Below are positions 48,238 to 57,076 of a stretch of 64,000 nucleotides of DNA, one piece after another (the stretch's first letter is position 1; each line of letters opens with the position of its first letter). The notes beneath the pieces were generated by a model. That model saw nothing but the letters and a program-made list of their open reading frames with translations. It searched no databases and was not told where the DNA came from. The stretch comes from Hydrogenophaga sp. (GTDB lineage Bacteria; Pseudomonadota; Gammaproteobacteria; Burkholderiales; Burkholderiaceae_C): contig NZ_JAHCKL010000006.1 of the NCBI RefSeq assembly GCF_026125785.1, forward strand, positions 124,001 to 188,000, written 5' to 3'. Made by a program: the position numbers and the translations under genes.

Positions 48238-48747
48238 TCAGGTGCCTGCGCGGGTGGGCCACAGCGGCAGGCCCAGGCCGAGCGGCCCCGCCCAGAGCGC
48301 CAGCAGCACCAAGGCCAGCAGCAACGCCCAGAGCCAGGCACGGCCCTCGTCCTCGGCGCGCGAAGGCAGGCGCATCACGGCCAGCACCATGCCCGCCACG
48401 CCGGCCGCCAGGCCAAGCGTCGGCCAGCCGGCGAACCACGACCCCACCCAGGGCCATTGCGCCGGCCCGGCGCACAGGGCGAGCCACAGCAGCCCCCCCA
48501 GCAGGCGCAGCAGCGGGCCAAAGCCCCAGTGCGCGATGCGCCCGCCGCCCAGCGCCTCGAAGGTCAGCGCCTTGAAGAGGATCAAGGCACCCAGCAGCAC
48601 GAGCAGCAGGCTGACCAGCAGCGGAAAGTAGCCCGGCCCCATGTCGGCGGCAGTGCCCAGCGCATGGCGCGAGGCGGCCCAACCGTAGCCCAGGCCCGCG
48701 AGCAGGAAAACCAGTCCGGCCAGAAAGTCCTGCAGGTTCTTGATCAT
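48238..48747 (-). CDS. tctB: TctB, small membrane subunit of a tripartite tricarboxylate transporter
   Basis: 169 residues with four predicted helices; LQDFLAGLVFLLAGLGYGWAA and ADMGPGYFPLLVSLLLVLLG are typical of TctB. 22 bases upstream of tctA in the same orientation. The gene order tctB, tctA is conventional except that tctC is missing from the front; a GspE-type ATPase gene stands there instead. Confidence 0.9.
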   Translation of the reverse strand: MIKNLQDFLAGLVFLLAGLGYGWAASRHALGTAADMGPGYFPLLVSLLLVLLGALILFKALTFEALGGGRIAHWGFGPLLRLLGGLLWLALCAGPAQWPWVGSWFAGWPTLGLAAGVAGMVLAVMRLPSRAEDEGRAWLWALLLALVLLALWAGPLGLGLPLWPTRAGT

Positions 48748-48760
48748 GGGCGGGCGGACC

Positions 48761-50575
48761 TTACTGCAGCGGCGGCGTGCAGGCGAGCACTTCGTCCAGC
48801 GTGGTCAGGCCCTCGGCCACGCGCGCGGCACCGGCCAGTCGCAACGGGCGCATGCCGTCGGCCACGGCCTGGCGGCGCAATGCCTCCAGACGCGGCTCGC
48901 GGCTGACCTTTTCCTTGAAGGATTCGGTGAGCAGCAGCAACTCGTACAGGCCCATGCGGCCGCGAAAGCCGGTCATGCGGCATTCCACGCAGCCCACGGG
49001 CTGGTAGGGGCGGTAGCTGCCGCTGATCTGCCAGGGCTTGGCGAGGTCGGCCAGCGCCTGGCGCGAGGCTTCGGTCTCGGCCGGCTCCATCTTCGCGCGG
49101 CAGGAGGGGCAGAGCGTGCGCACCAGGCGCTGCGCCAGCACGCCGAGCAGGGTGGCGTTGATCAGGTAAGGCGGTATGCCCAACTCCATGAGCCGCATGA
49201 CGGCCGATGGCGCGTCGTTGGTGTGCAGCGTGGTGAACACCAGGTGGCCGGTGAGCGCGGCCTGCACCGCCATCTCTGCGGTGGCCAGGTCGCGGATCTC
49301 GCCCACCATGATGATGTCCGGGTCCTGGCGCATGAGGGCGCGCAGGCCCTGGGCGAAATCCAGGTCGAGCTGTGGTTGCACCTGGGTCTGGTTGAAGGCG
49401 GGCTCGATCATTTCGATCGGGTCCTCCACGGTGCTGACGTTGACTTCCTCGGTGGCCAGGCGCTTGAGGGTGGCGTAGAGCGTGGTGGTCTTGCCCGAGC
49501 CCGTGGGGCCAGTCACCAGGATGATGCCGTGCGGGTGCTTCGTGAGCGCCTCCCAGCGCTGCGCGTCGTGCGTGGCAAAACCCAGGGCGGCAAGGTCCTT
49601 GACGGTGGAGTCGGGGTCGAAGATGCGCATGACCAGCTTCTCGCCGAAGGCGGTGGGCAACGTGGACAGGCGCATCTCCACCTCTTCGCCGCGCGCACCG
49701 CCACGTTCCGGGCGCAGGGTCTTGATGCGGCCGTCCTGCGGGCGGCGGCGCTCCACCACGTCCATGCGGCCGAGCAGCTTGATGCGCGCGATCATGGCGT
49801 TCATCACACCCATGGGCATCTGGTAGACCGGGTGCAGCACGCCATCGATGCGGAAACGGATCACGCCCTGCTCGCGCCTCGGCTCCAGATGGATGTCACT
49901 GGCGCGCTGGTCAAAGGCGTACTGCCACAGCCAGTCCACCACCTGCACCACGCCCTGGTCGTTGGCATCGAGCTGCTTGTTGGCCTTGCCCAGCTCCACC
50001 AGTTGCTCGAAGCTGCTGAAGCCGTTCTGGCCACCGCTCTTGCTGGCGGCGCGCACGGACTTGGCCAGCGCGAAGAACTCGCCGGTAAAACGCTTGATCT
50101 CCTCGGGGCTGGAGAGCACCAGGCGCACGGTGCGGCGTGTCTGGCGCTCCACCTCGGGCACCCAGTCGCGCACGAAAGGTTCCGAGGTCGCCACCACCAC
50201 GTCGGCGGCACTGACCTGCACCGGCAGCACCTTGTGGCGCTCCGCATAGGCCGCGCTCATCACGTCGGCCACCTTGCCCACGTCGACCTTGAGCGGGTCG
50301 ATGCGCATGTATTCCATCCCGCTGCGCCCGGCCAGCCACTGCGACAGCAGCTCCACGTCGAGCAGTGTGCCGTCGGCCTGCCGCGCCATGCCCACCACGG
50401 CCAGGCGCTGCAGGGGATGCTGGGCACTGTGCGCGGAGGCACAGCGCGCGATGGTGCGTTCGGCCTCGGTGGCGGAGATCACGCCGTCCTCGCGCAGCCA
50501 GTCGACCAGCGGGCGCCAGTCCAGCGGACCCTGCGGGGTGGACACGGCGGGATCGGGCTTCTGCGGATTCTTCAT
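48761..50575 (-). CDS. GspE/PulE-family secretion or pilus ATPase
   Basis: 604 residues. N-terminal MshEN-like region (about 55-175), then N2 domain with RASDIHLEP, and the motor domain: Walker A GPTGSGKTT 356-364, Asp box around STVEDPIE 381-388, Walker B DIIMVGEIRD 420-429, His box TGHLVFTTLHTND. Tetracysteine zinc motif C489-x2-C492 with CVEC later is present, as in GspE/PilB. It stands alone, with no gspF, pseudopilin or prepilin peptidase gene in the window, so it may serve pili or a secretion system encoded elsewhere. Confidence 0.92.
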   Translation of the reverse strand: MKNPQKPDPAVSTPQGPLDWRPLVDWLREDGVISATEAERTIARCASAHSAQHPLQRLAVVGMARQADGTLLDVELLSQWLAGRSGMEYMRIDPLKVDVGKVADVMSAAYAERHKVLPVQVSAADVVVATSEPFVRDWVPEVERQTRRTVRLVLSSPEEIKRFTGEFFALAKSVRAASKSGGQNGFSSFEQLVELGKANKQLDANDQGVVQVVDWLWQYAFDQRASDIHLEPRREQGVIRFRIDGVLHPVYQMPMGVMNAMIARIKLLGRMDVVERRRPQDGRIKTLRPERGGARGEEVEMRLSTLPTAFGEKLVMRIFDPDSTVKDLAALGFATHDAQRWEALTKHPHGIILVTGPTGSGKTTTLYATLKRLATEEVNVSTVEDPIEMIEPAFNQTQVQPQLDLDFAQGLRALMRQDPDIIMVGEIRDLATAEMAVQAALTGHLVFTTLHTNDAPSAVMRLMELGIPPYLINATLLGVLAQRLVRTLCPSCRAKMEPAETEASRQALADLAKPWQISGSYRPYQPVGCVECRMTGFRGRMGLYELLLLTESFKEKVSREPRLEALRRQAVADGMRPLRLAGAARVAEGLTTLDEVLACTPPLQ

Positions 50576-50582
50576 GCGGCGC

Positions 50583-51347
50583 TCAGGATACCGGTTTGAA
50601 CAGCTTGAGCCACTTCACGGCGGGTAAACCCCAGCGGGTCTGCACCGCTTCGGCACGGGCCAGCAGCTCCATGCGCGTGGGCCGCAGGGGCGTGCGTTGG
50701 GCCAGCACCACGGTGTTGCCCTCGCGCGTGGGCTTGAAAGCCCAGACAGCGTCGGCACCAAAGGCCGCGCACAGGCTCTGCAGCGAACGTTCGTAACTGG
50801 CGTCCCGGCCGAACAGGTTCACCGTGAGGCAGCCGTCGTCGGTCAGGGCAGCGCGGCAGTCGGCATAAAAGTCCGGGCTGTCCAGCACCGGTGCCGCGGC
50901 CTCGTGGTCGTACAGGTCCACCTGCAGCGCGTCGTACGCCGCCACGTGCACGGCGCGGCGGATCTCCTCGCCCGCATCGGCCAGCAGCACGCGCAGGCGC
51001 GGTCCGTCGGCCGGCAGCTTGAACCACTGGCGGCACACCGCGAGCACCTGCGGATTGATCTCGATGGCCGTGGTGTCCATGCGCAGTTTCTTGAAGCAGA
51101 ACTTGGTCAGCGCCGCCGAGCCCAGGCCCAACTGCAGCGCGCGGCGCGATGGCACCGAGTCGGGTTCGACGAACAGCAGCCAGGCCATCATGCGCTGGAC
51201 GTAGTCGAGCTCGATCTCGAACGGCGCCTCCAGCAGCATGGATCCCTGGATCCATTCGGTGCCCAGGTGCAGGAAACGCACCTCGCCGTCTTCGGAAATC
51301 GTCACTTCGGGCAGGGCGCTGGCGGTCTTGCGGGATGCGGCCTTCAT
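50583..51347 (-). CDS. Spermidine-synthase-like methyltransferase-fold protein
   Basis: 254 residues. LQLGLGSAALTKF is the glycine-rich nucleotide-binding loop; TTAIEINPQVLAVCRQWF carries the acidic ribose-binding Glu, and DALQVDLYDHEA replaces the catalytic-Asp motif of true spermidine synthases. The family (SpeE-like, annotated as spermidine synthase or spermine synthase-like) includes many members of unknown activity, so polyamine synthesis is not assured. Lies 7 bases upstream of the GspE-type gene. Confidence 0.78.
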   Translation of the reverse strand: MKAASRKTASALPEVTISEDGEVRFLHLGTEWIQGSMLLEAPFEIELDYVQRMMAWLLFVEPDSVPSRRALQLGLGSAALTKFCFKKLRMDTTAIEINPQVLAVCRQWFKLPADGPRLRVLLADAGEEIRRAVHVAAYDALQVDLYDHEAAAPVLDSPDFYADCRAALTDDGCLTVNLFGRDASYERSLQSLCAAFGADAVWAFKPTREGNTVVLAQRTPLRPTRMELLARAEAVQTRWGLPAVKWLKLFKPVS

Positions 51348-51504
51348 GCGACGCGATACCCCCCGCTATCCGGAACGAAACGGCAGGCGCACAATCCGGC
51401 GGTCTGCGCGACCCCGGTGCTGGCACCACCCGATGCCGCGCGAGGCGTGCTCAAAGTCTGCATGTGTCTTTCTCAACAGGTAACCAAGGAATGGAGGGGT
51501 CATT

Positions 51505-52320
51505 ATGAACATGGAAGTCATCTGGAATTTTCTGGTGACGCAGGGCGCCGACTTCGGTCTGAAGGTGCTGGGTGCCATCGCGGCCTGGGTGGTCGGCCGC
51601 TGGCTGATCGGCGTGGCGGTGGGCCTGATCGGCAAGGCCATGGAAAAAGGCAAACGGCTGGACGAGACGCTGATCCGTTACCTCAAGTCGATCATCTCCG
51701 TCCTGCTGACCATCGTGCTGATCCTGGCGATCCTGGACATCTTCGGCGTACGCACCACCTCGTTCGCGGCGCTGCTCGCCGGCGCGGGCCTGGCCATCGG
51801 CGTGGCCTGGAGCGGCATGCTGGCCAACTTCGCCGCCGGCATCTTCCTGCAGGTGCTCAGGCCCTACAAAGTCGGCGACTTCATCAGCGCGGGCGGCATC
51901 ACCGGCACCGTGCGCGAACTCGGCCTGTTCGCCACCACCATCGTCACGCCGGACAACGTGCTGACCATCGTGGGCAACAACAAGGTGTTCTCGGACAACA
52001 TCCAGAACTTCAGCCAGGAGCCGTTCCGCCGCGTGGACTGCACCGCCAAAGTGGCCAACGGCGTGGACGTGAACGACGCCATGGCCCGCCTGCGCAACGC
52101 GGTGGCGGCCATTCCCAACGTGGCCACCTCGCCCGCGCCCGACGTCGAGATCCTGCAGTTCACGCCCGAAGGCCCGTTGCTGTGCGTGCGCCCCTACACC
52201 CATACCGACCACTACTGGCAGGTCTACTTCGACACGCACAAAGCCGTGGTGAACACCTTTGGCGCAGCCGGCTACCCGGTACCGGAGACCCCCGTTCTGC
52301 ACCGCACGGTGGCGGCGTAG
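51505..52320 (+). CDS. Small-conductance mechanosensitive channel (MscS family)
   Basis: 271 residues, minimal MscS architecture: three membrane helices, the third being the glycine/alanine-packed pore helix (SFAALLAGAGLAIGVAWSGMLANFAAG), then the beta domain (RPYKVGDFISAGGITGTV) and alpha/beta vestibule. NNKVFSDNIQNFS is the conserved cytoplasmic motif. Releases solutes on hypo-osmotic shock. GGAGG lies 8 bases upstream. A tandem REP array follows the gene. Confidence 0.93.
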   Translation: MNMEVIWNFLVTQGADFGLKVLGAIAAWVVGRWLIGVAVGLIGKAMEKGKRLDETLIRYLKSIISVLLTIVLILAILDIFGVRTTSFAALLAGAGLAIGVAWSGMLANFAAGIFLQVLRPYKVGDFISAGGITGTVRELGLFATTIVTPDNVLTIVGNNKVFSDNIQNFSQEPFRRVDCTAKVANGVDVNDAMARLRNAVAAIPNVATSPAPDVEILQFTPEGPLLCVRPYTHTDHYWQVYFDTHKAVVNTFGAAGYPVPETPVLHRTVAA

Positions 52321-52464
52321 AGAGCCGGTCAACACAAGGCTGCGACCGCCCTTTCGGCGCGACGCAGCTCTCTCCACCTGGCAACACACAGCCCCCTTCG
52401 GATCAAGCCTTTTCCGTTAGACCAGAGCCTCCTCCGTTCGGGCTGAGCTTCCTCTGCGGGCTCT

Positions 52465-52836
52465 CCGTTCGGGCTGAGCCTGTCGAAGCCCATGCCTGCA
52501 CGCTGGAGAACCATTCGACAAGCTCAGGGCGAACGGATGTCTGTTCCAGTACCAACGGCAATCGGACCCAGCACCCTCCATTCCCTTCCCCGTTCGGGCT
52601 GAGCCTGTCGAAGCCCTCACCTGCACGCTGGAGAGCCCTTCGACAAGCTCAGGGCGAACGGATACATCTGTTCCAGAGCCAACGGCACTCGGACCCAGGT
52701 TCCCTCCATTCCCTTCCCCGTTCGGGCTGAGCCTGTCGAAGCCCCTGCCTGCACGTTGGAGAACCCTTCGACAAGCTCAGGGCGAACGGACACATCTGTT
52801 CGTCGGAAGACCCTTCGATAGGTTCAAGGCGAACGG
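52465..52836. repeat. Tandem REP/BIME array after the MscS gene
   Basis: Three complete hairpin units (52465-52536, 52590-52661, 52718-52789) and one degenerate half (about 52811-52836). Each pairs CCGTTCGGGCTGAGCCTGTC with TTCGACAAGCTCAGGGCGAA across a short loop that contains CTGCACG-TGGAGA. The period is about 125-128 bases with conserved linkers (CATCTGTTCCAGAGCCAACG). The 576-base gap 52321-52896 contains nothing else recognisable. Confidence 0.9.
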
Positions 52837-52896
52837 CAGGGTTGGGCCGGTTCGAACTGGCGCACCGTACCTCCCGAGCCGGACGCCATCACCACG

Positions 52897-53400
52897 TCAA
52901 CCGGGCACCACGCCATGCCGGCGCAGAACGTCTGCCCATGCCGCCAGCTTGCGGTCGAAGCTCCAGCTGGCGTTGGCCGGGCTGGTGGAGGGCAGGCGGT
53001 ACACCGGCAACCCCAGCGCGGCGGTGTGTCTGGCGTGGCGGTAACTCTCGCCACCGTTGTGGGCCATGGCTTCCAGCCGGGGACACTGCCGCTGCACCCA
53101 GGCGAAGTCGTTGAGTTCGGCATGGCGGATGTCGGCGTCCAGGCTGCCCTGGCGTTCGCAGGCGCCGTACACGTCCCACACACCGAGGCCTTGTGCCCGC
53201 AGCACATCGAGGCGCTCCGCATAAGGCATGGCCATCAGGGGCAATCCCCACAGCGAGCCGAGGATTTTCCAGAAATGGTTCTGCGGATGGCCGTAGTACT
53301 GCTGCGCGCGCAACGAGGCCACGCCGGGAAAGCTGCCCAGCACCAACACACGTGTGTCCGCGTCGATCACGGGCCCGAGCCCCTGCAGACGCTCTGTCAT
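52897..53400 (-). CDS. DNA-deoxyinosine (hypoxanthine-DNA) glycosylase, uracil-DNA glycosylase superfamily
   Basis: 167 residues. VLVLGSFPGVASLRAQQYYG followed by HPQNHFWKILG is the family-6 HDG signature, which removes deaminated adenine from DNA. LPSTSPANASWSFDRK near the C-terminus is the second conserved UDG-fold motif. The ATG at 53400 overlaps the TatD stop (ATGA); longer upstream frame lies within tatD. Function fits a base-excision repair role. Confidence 0.85.
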   Translation of the reverse strand: MTERLQGLGPVIDADTRVLVLGSFPGVASLRAQQYYGHPQNHFWKILGSLWGLPLMAMPYAERLDVLRAQGLGVWDVYGACERQGSLDADIRHAELNDFAWVQRQCPRLEAMAHNGGESYRHARHTAALGLPVYRLPSTSPANASWSFDRKLAAWADVLRRHGVVPG

Positions 53401-54245
53401 GCCGGTGGGGTGTCCAGCAAGGCCAGGCGGGGCAGTGCAACGAGCGCGTTCGCATGCGTGGCAACACGCAGTTCCTCCGCAGCGATGCCGCGCAAGCCCG
53501 CCAGCACGGCGCCGATGCGGGGCAGTTCGGCCGGGGTGTTCACACCCTGGGCACGGCCCGCGGCGCGTTCGGCGGCGGTGACGTAGAGCCACTGTGGGGG
53601 GATGTCTGGCGCATCGGTCTCCAGCACCAGCGCCGACAGCGGCAGCCATGCCGCCAGGCGGCGCAGCCGCAGCGCCGGCTCGAAGGTCAGCGCGCCGCCG
53701 AAGCCCAGCCGGAAACCCTGATCGAGAAAGGCCTGGGCCTGCTGCTCGCTGCCGTTGAAGGCGTGCGCGATACCGCCTCCCGTGGGGAGTTCACGCAGGT
53801 GCCGGAGCAAGGCGTCCGCGCTGCGCCGCACGTGCAGGATCACCGGCAGGCCGTGCTTGCGCGCCAGCCGCAGCTGGGACCGGTAGAAGAACTGCTGGCG
53901 TTCGCGCATCGCCGGCGTGCACAGCGCGGGCACGAAAAAGTCCAGCCCGATCTCGCCCACGGCCACCAGGCGCGGGTCGTCGCGGTGCTGCGCGAGCAAG
54001 GCATCCAGCCGATCCAGGTCGCTGTCGAGCGCCCTTGGCACGTAGAGAGGGTGGATGCCCAGGGCATAGGCATCGCTGAGGCGGTGGGCCAGCGTGCGCA
54101 CCGTGTCGAAGTTCGTGCGCTCCACGGCGGGGATCACGCAGCGGCCCACGCCCAGCGCCGCGGCGCGTTCGCGTGCGGCAACGGCCAGCGCGTGGCCTTC
54201 ACCGAACTCGGGGGCATCCAGATGGCAGTGCGTGTCGATCCACAT
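53397..54245 (-). CDS. tatD: TatD-family metal-dependent hydrolase/deoxyribonuclease
   Basis: 282 residues. WIDTHCHLDAPEFG is the TatD opening with the H-x-H metal pair; VAVGEIGLDFF contains the Glu ligand. PVILHVRRSADALL and IAHAFNGSEQQA give later His ligands and VLETDAPDIPPQWL the final Asp. Normal length. Associated with 3'-5' exonuclease and oxidative-damage repair. Co-transcribed with the deoxyinosine glycosylase, consistent with a DNA-repair pair. Confidence 0.92.
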   Translation of the reverse strand: MWIDTHCHLDAPEFGEGHALAVAARERAAALGVGRCVIPAVERTNFDTVRTLAHRLSDAYALGIHPLYVPRALDSDLDRLDALLAQHRDDPRLVAVGEIGLDFFVPALCTPAMRERQQFFYRSQLRLARKHGLPVILHVRRSADALLRHLRELPTGGGIAHAFNGSEQQAQAFLDQGFRLGFGGALTFEPALRLRRLAAWLPLSALVLETDAPDIPPQWLYVTAAERAAGRAQGVNTPAELPRIGAVLAGLRGIAAEELRVATHANALVALPRLALLDTPPA

Positions 54246-54311
54246 GGCGGACTGGCGGTATAAGTAAGGGGCGATTGTGACGGCTCAAGACCCCCTCCCG
54301 AGAAAGGACCC

Positions 54312-54758
54312 ATGGCGATGAACACCACGCACCCGATCTTCCTGCGCCCCGCGGCATGGCTGGCCGCCGCCCTGCTGGGCACGCTCACCGCTTGCGCCAT
54401 GCCCGGTGCAGGCGGCCCGGCGCCGCTGGTGGGCAGTGAATGGCTGCTGGAAGACCTGGGTGGCTCCGCCGCGCTGGACCGCGTGCAGGCTACGCTGGCC
54501 TTCCCCGAGGCCGGCCGCGTCGCGGGTCACGGCTCCTGCAACCGCTTCTTCGGCTCGTACACCCTCATGAACGACCGCATCTCCCTGGGCCAGATGGGTT
54601 CCACGCGCATGGCCTGCGCCGGGCCGGTCGGTGAACAGGAAAACCGCTATCTGGCCGCGCTGGGCAAGGCCGAACGCGTGGAGGTGCAAGGCAGCACCAT
54701 GCTGTTGCACGTGCAGGGCATGGACAAGCCGCTGCGCCTGCGGCGCATCAAGCCCTGA
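54312..54758 (+). CDS. META-domain (HslJ-like) outer-membrane lipoprotein
   Basis: 148 residues. Signal peptide with lipobox LTAC (Cys about residue 28), then a META domain: [22 protein letters not shown] and [11 protein letters not shown] are the conserved elements. HslJ-type proteins are linked to heat-shock and antibiotic (novobiocin) tolerance. GAAAGGA stands just before the ATG at 54312; ATG 54318 is a near alternative. The 3' end overlaps that of lolD by 11 bases, convergently. Confidence 0.87.
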   Translation: MAMNTTHPIFLRPAAWLAAALLGTLTACAMPGAGGPAPLVGSEWLLEDLGGSAALDRVQATLAFPEAGRVAGHGSCNRFFGSYTLMNDRISLGQMGSTRMACAGPVGEQENRYLAALGKAERVEVQGSTMLLHVQGMDKPLRLRRIKP

Positions 54759-55782
54759 GCACGCCGGCATTCAGGCGCAGCACACGCCCGCAGCGGGCCG
54801 CCAGCGCCTCGTCGTGCGTGACGACGATGAAGGCGGTTCCCTGGTCACGCGCCAGTTCGAGCATGAGATCGAACACCCCGTCGGCCGTGGCGCGGTCCAG
54901 GTTGCCGGTGGGCTCGTCGGCCAGCACGCAAGCCGGCTGCGTGACCAAGGCACGGGCAATGGCCACGCGCTGGCGCTCCCCACCGGAGAGCTCGGCAGGC
55001 CGGTGGTGCAGGCGCCCGGACAGGCCCACGCGCGCCAGCATCTTCTCTGCCCGTGCGGCGGCCTCGCTGCGCGCCAGACGGCGTATCCACAACGGCATGG
55101 CCACGTTGTCGCGCGCGCTGAATTCCGGCAGCAGGTGATGGAACTGGTAGACAAAACCCAGGTGCTGGTTGCGCAGGGCACCCTGCTGCGCCGCATTCAG
55201 CCCGGAGAGCGCCTGCCCCATGAGCTGCACACTCCCGCCGCTGGGCGCGTCGAGCCCGCCCAGCAGGTGCAGCAAGGTGCTCTTGCCCGAACCCGACGCC
55301 CCCACGACAGCCACGGTTTCGCCGGCACGCACGCGAAGGTCCACGCCGGTGAGCACGGTGACGTCGAGCCGGCCTTCGTGGAAACGCTTGGTCAGACCCG
55401 CTGCGCCCAGGACCACGTCGGACCGGGCTGAACCTACCTCGGTTCGGGCTGAGCCTACCCCCGTTCGGGCTGAGCCTACCTCCGTTCGGGTTGGGCCTGT
55501 CGAAGCCCCGGCCAAGGTGCTGGCAGGCCCTTCGACAAGCTCAGGGCGAACGGAGTTCGAACTCGCTTCCGTTCGTGTTGGACCCGCCCCCGTTTGGAAT
55601 GGACCTACCTCCGTTCGGACTGGATCTACTCCCGTTCGGTCTGAATCTACCTCCGTTCGGGCTGAGCCTTCCCCCGTTCGGGCTGAGCCTGTCGAAGCCC
55701 CGGCCAAGGTGCTGGCAGGCCCTTCAACAAGCTCAGGGCGAACAGCATGGGACTTACCCCCCACGTCTTTCGGATCACTCAT
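54748..55782 (-). CDS. lolD: LolD lipoprotein-exporter ATPase with REP-derived N-terminal extension
   Basis: 344 residues, versus about 225 for LolD. From residue about 123 it is a normal LolD: Walker [21 protein letters not shown], Walker [13 protein letters not shown] and the switch His in VVTHDEALA. Residues 14-122 are translated REP repeats: two copies of [19 protein letters not shown] and several 7-residue repeats of the GSARTEV type. The ATG at 55782 overlaps the lolC stop and its first codons (SDPKDVGG) look native. An alternative GTG at 55416 would bypass the extension but has no good ribosome site. Drives lipoprotein release to the outer membrane with LolC/E. Confidence 0.9.
   Translation of the reverse strand: MSDPKDVGGKSHAVRPELVEGPASTLAGASTGSARTGEGSARTEVDSDRTGVDPVRTEVGPFQTGAGPTRTEASSNSVRPELVEGPASTLAGASTGPTRTEVGSARTGVGSARTEVGSARSDVVLGAAGLTKRFHEGRLDVTVLTGVDLRVRAGETVAVVGASGSGKSTLLHLLGGLDAPSGGSVQLMGQALSGLNAAQQGALRNQHLGFVYQFHHLLPEFSARDNVAMPLWIRRLARSEAAARAEKMLARVGLSGRLHHRPAELSGGERQRVAIARALVTQPACVLADEPTGNLDRATADGVFDLMLELARDQGTAFIVVTHDEALAARCGRVLRLNAGVLRA
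55425..55745. repeat. REP elements inserted in frame within the lolD coding sequence
   Basis: Two complete REP hairpins (55482-55553 and 55674-55745), flanked by roughly eight degenerate 21-base half-units of the form CCGTTCGGGCTGAGCCTACCT. It is the same REP family as at 52465-52836. The 21-base period keeps the lolD frame open. Confidence 0.9.
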
Positions 55783-57031
55783 AGCGCAGGGCCTCCGCGG
55801 GGTTCACGCGGCTGGCGCGCCAGCTCGGGTAGATGGTCGCCAGGAAGGACAGGACCAGCGAGATCACCGCCACGGGGACGATGTCGCCGCGCTGCGGATC
55901 GCTGGGCATGCGGCTGATGAGGTAGATGTCCTGCGGCAGGAAGCTCGCGCCGAGCAGACGCTCCAGCGCCGGCACCAGGGTGTCGATGTTGAACGCGACG
56001 CCCAGGCCCAGCAGCAGGCCGGCGCCGGTGCCGATGACCCCGACCATGGCGCCCTGCACCATGAACACGCCCATGATGCTTTTCGGGCTGGCGCCGAGCG
56101 TGCGCAGGATGGCGATGTCGGCGCGCTTGTCGGTGACCGTCATCACCAGCGTGGACACCAGGTTGAACGCCGCCACGGCCACGATCAGGGTGAGGATGAT
56201 GAACATCATGCGCTTCTCCAACTGCACGGCGGCAAACCAGGTGCGGTTCTGCCGCGTCCAGTCGCGCACCAGCAGGCCGGGATCCAGGTCGGCGGCAATG
56301 GAGACCGCCACCTCGCGCGCCTGGTGCAGGTCGCGGATCTTCACGCGCACGCCGGTCGGCCCTTCGACCCGGAAGATGCGCGCCGCGTCGTCCTGGTGCA
56401 GCAGCGCCAGGGCCGAGTCGTATTCGTAGTGGCCGGAATTGAAGGTGCCCACCACGGTGAGCTGCCGGATGCGCGGCACCACGCCGGCGGGCGTGACCTG
56501 TCCGCTGGGCGCGATCAGCGTCACGCTGTCGCCCTCGATCACACCCAGGCTGCGCGCCAGTTCGCCGCCCAGGATGACGCCGAACGCCCCCGGCGCCAGG
56601 CGCGGCAGCACGGTACCGGCCAGATCGGCCGCGAGGTCGGTGACGCGGGGTTCGAGCGCGGGGTCGATGCCACGCACCAGCGTGCCCTTCATGTCCTCGC
56701 CACGCGCAATCAGCGCCTGCGCCCCCACGAAGGGGGCGGCACCGAGCACCTCGGGGTGGCGTTCGATGCTGGCCAGCACCTGGGGCAGGTTGGGAATCGC
56801 CTGGCCACCGGGCTCGAACACCTCGATGTGCGAGAGCACGCCCAGCATGCGGTCGCGCACCTCTTTCTGGAAACCATTCATCACCGAGAGCACGATGATG
56901 AGCGCGGCCACGCCCAGCGCAATGCCCAGCATGGACACGCCCGAGATGAAGGAGATGAAGCCGTTGCGCCGGGTGGCGCGGCCTGCGCGCGTATAGCGCC
57001 AGCCAAGAATGAGTTCGTAGGGGGTCTGCAT
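55775..57031 (-). CDS. lolC: LolC/LolE-type transmembrane subunit of the lipoprotein-releasing ABC system
   Basis: 418 residues. N-terminal [13 protein letters not shown] and [21 protein letters not shown], a large periplasmic domain, and three C-terminal helices with the [20 protein letters not shown] FtsX-like motif; ends NPAEALRYE, the family C-terminus. One LolC/E subunit only, followed by lolD. Many betaproteobacteria have a single LolF-like subunit or a separate LolE elsewhere, so C versus E naming is tentative. The open frame runs upstream to 58267 inside neighbouring genes without meaning. Confidence 0.9.
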   Translation of the reverse strand: MQTPYELILGWRYTRAGRATRRNGFISFISGVSMLGIALGVAALIIVLSVMNGFQKEVRDRMLGVLSHIEVFEPGGQAIPNLPQVLASIERHPEVLGAAPFVGAQALIARGEDMKGTLVRGIDPALEPRVTDLAADLAGTVLPRLAPGAFGVILGGELARSLGVIEGDSVTLIAPSGQVTPAGVVPRIRQLTVVGTFNSGHYEYDSALALLHQDDAARIFRVEGPTGVRVKIRDLHQAREVAVSIAADLDPGLLVRDWTRQNRTWFAAVQLEKRMMFIILTLIVAVAAFNLVSTLVMTVTDKRADIAILRTLGASPKSIMGVFMVQGAMVGVIGTGAGLLLGLGVAFNIDTLVPALERLLGASFLPQDIYLISRMPSDPQRGDIVPVAVISLVLSFLATIYPSWRASRVNPAEALRYE

Positions 57032-57076
57032 ACACCGGTTCCAGCCGCCCATTGTGGCATCCCCGACAATCCCCCC

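Noticed and set aside
46734-48575. Plus-strand open frame of 613 codons
   Set aside because: Antisense to tctA and tctB; composition (Gln, His, Arg, Ala) is typical of a shadow frame and no motif is present.
52465-52836. Tandem repeat considered as a CRISPR array
   Set aside because: Linkers between units are themselves conserved, unlike spacers, and each unit is a long hairpin of REP type.
55425-55745. Short regular repeats considered as a CRISPR array
   Set aside because: The repeats are degenerate 21-base units and REP hairpins without unique spacers of constant size; they match the REP family at 52465 and no cas gene is present.
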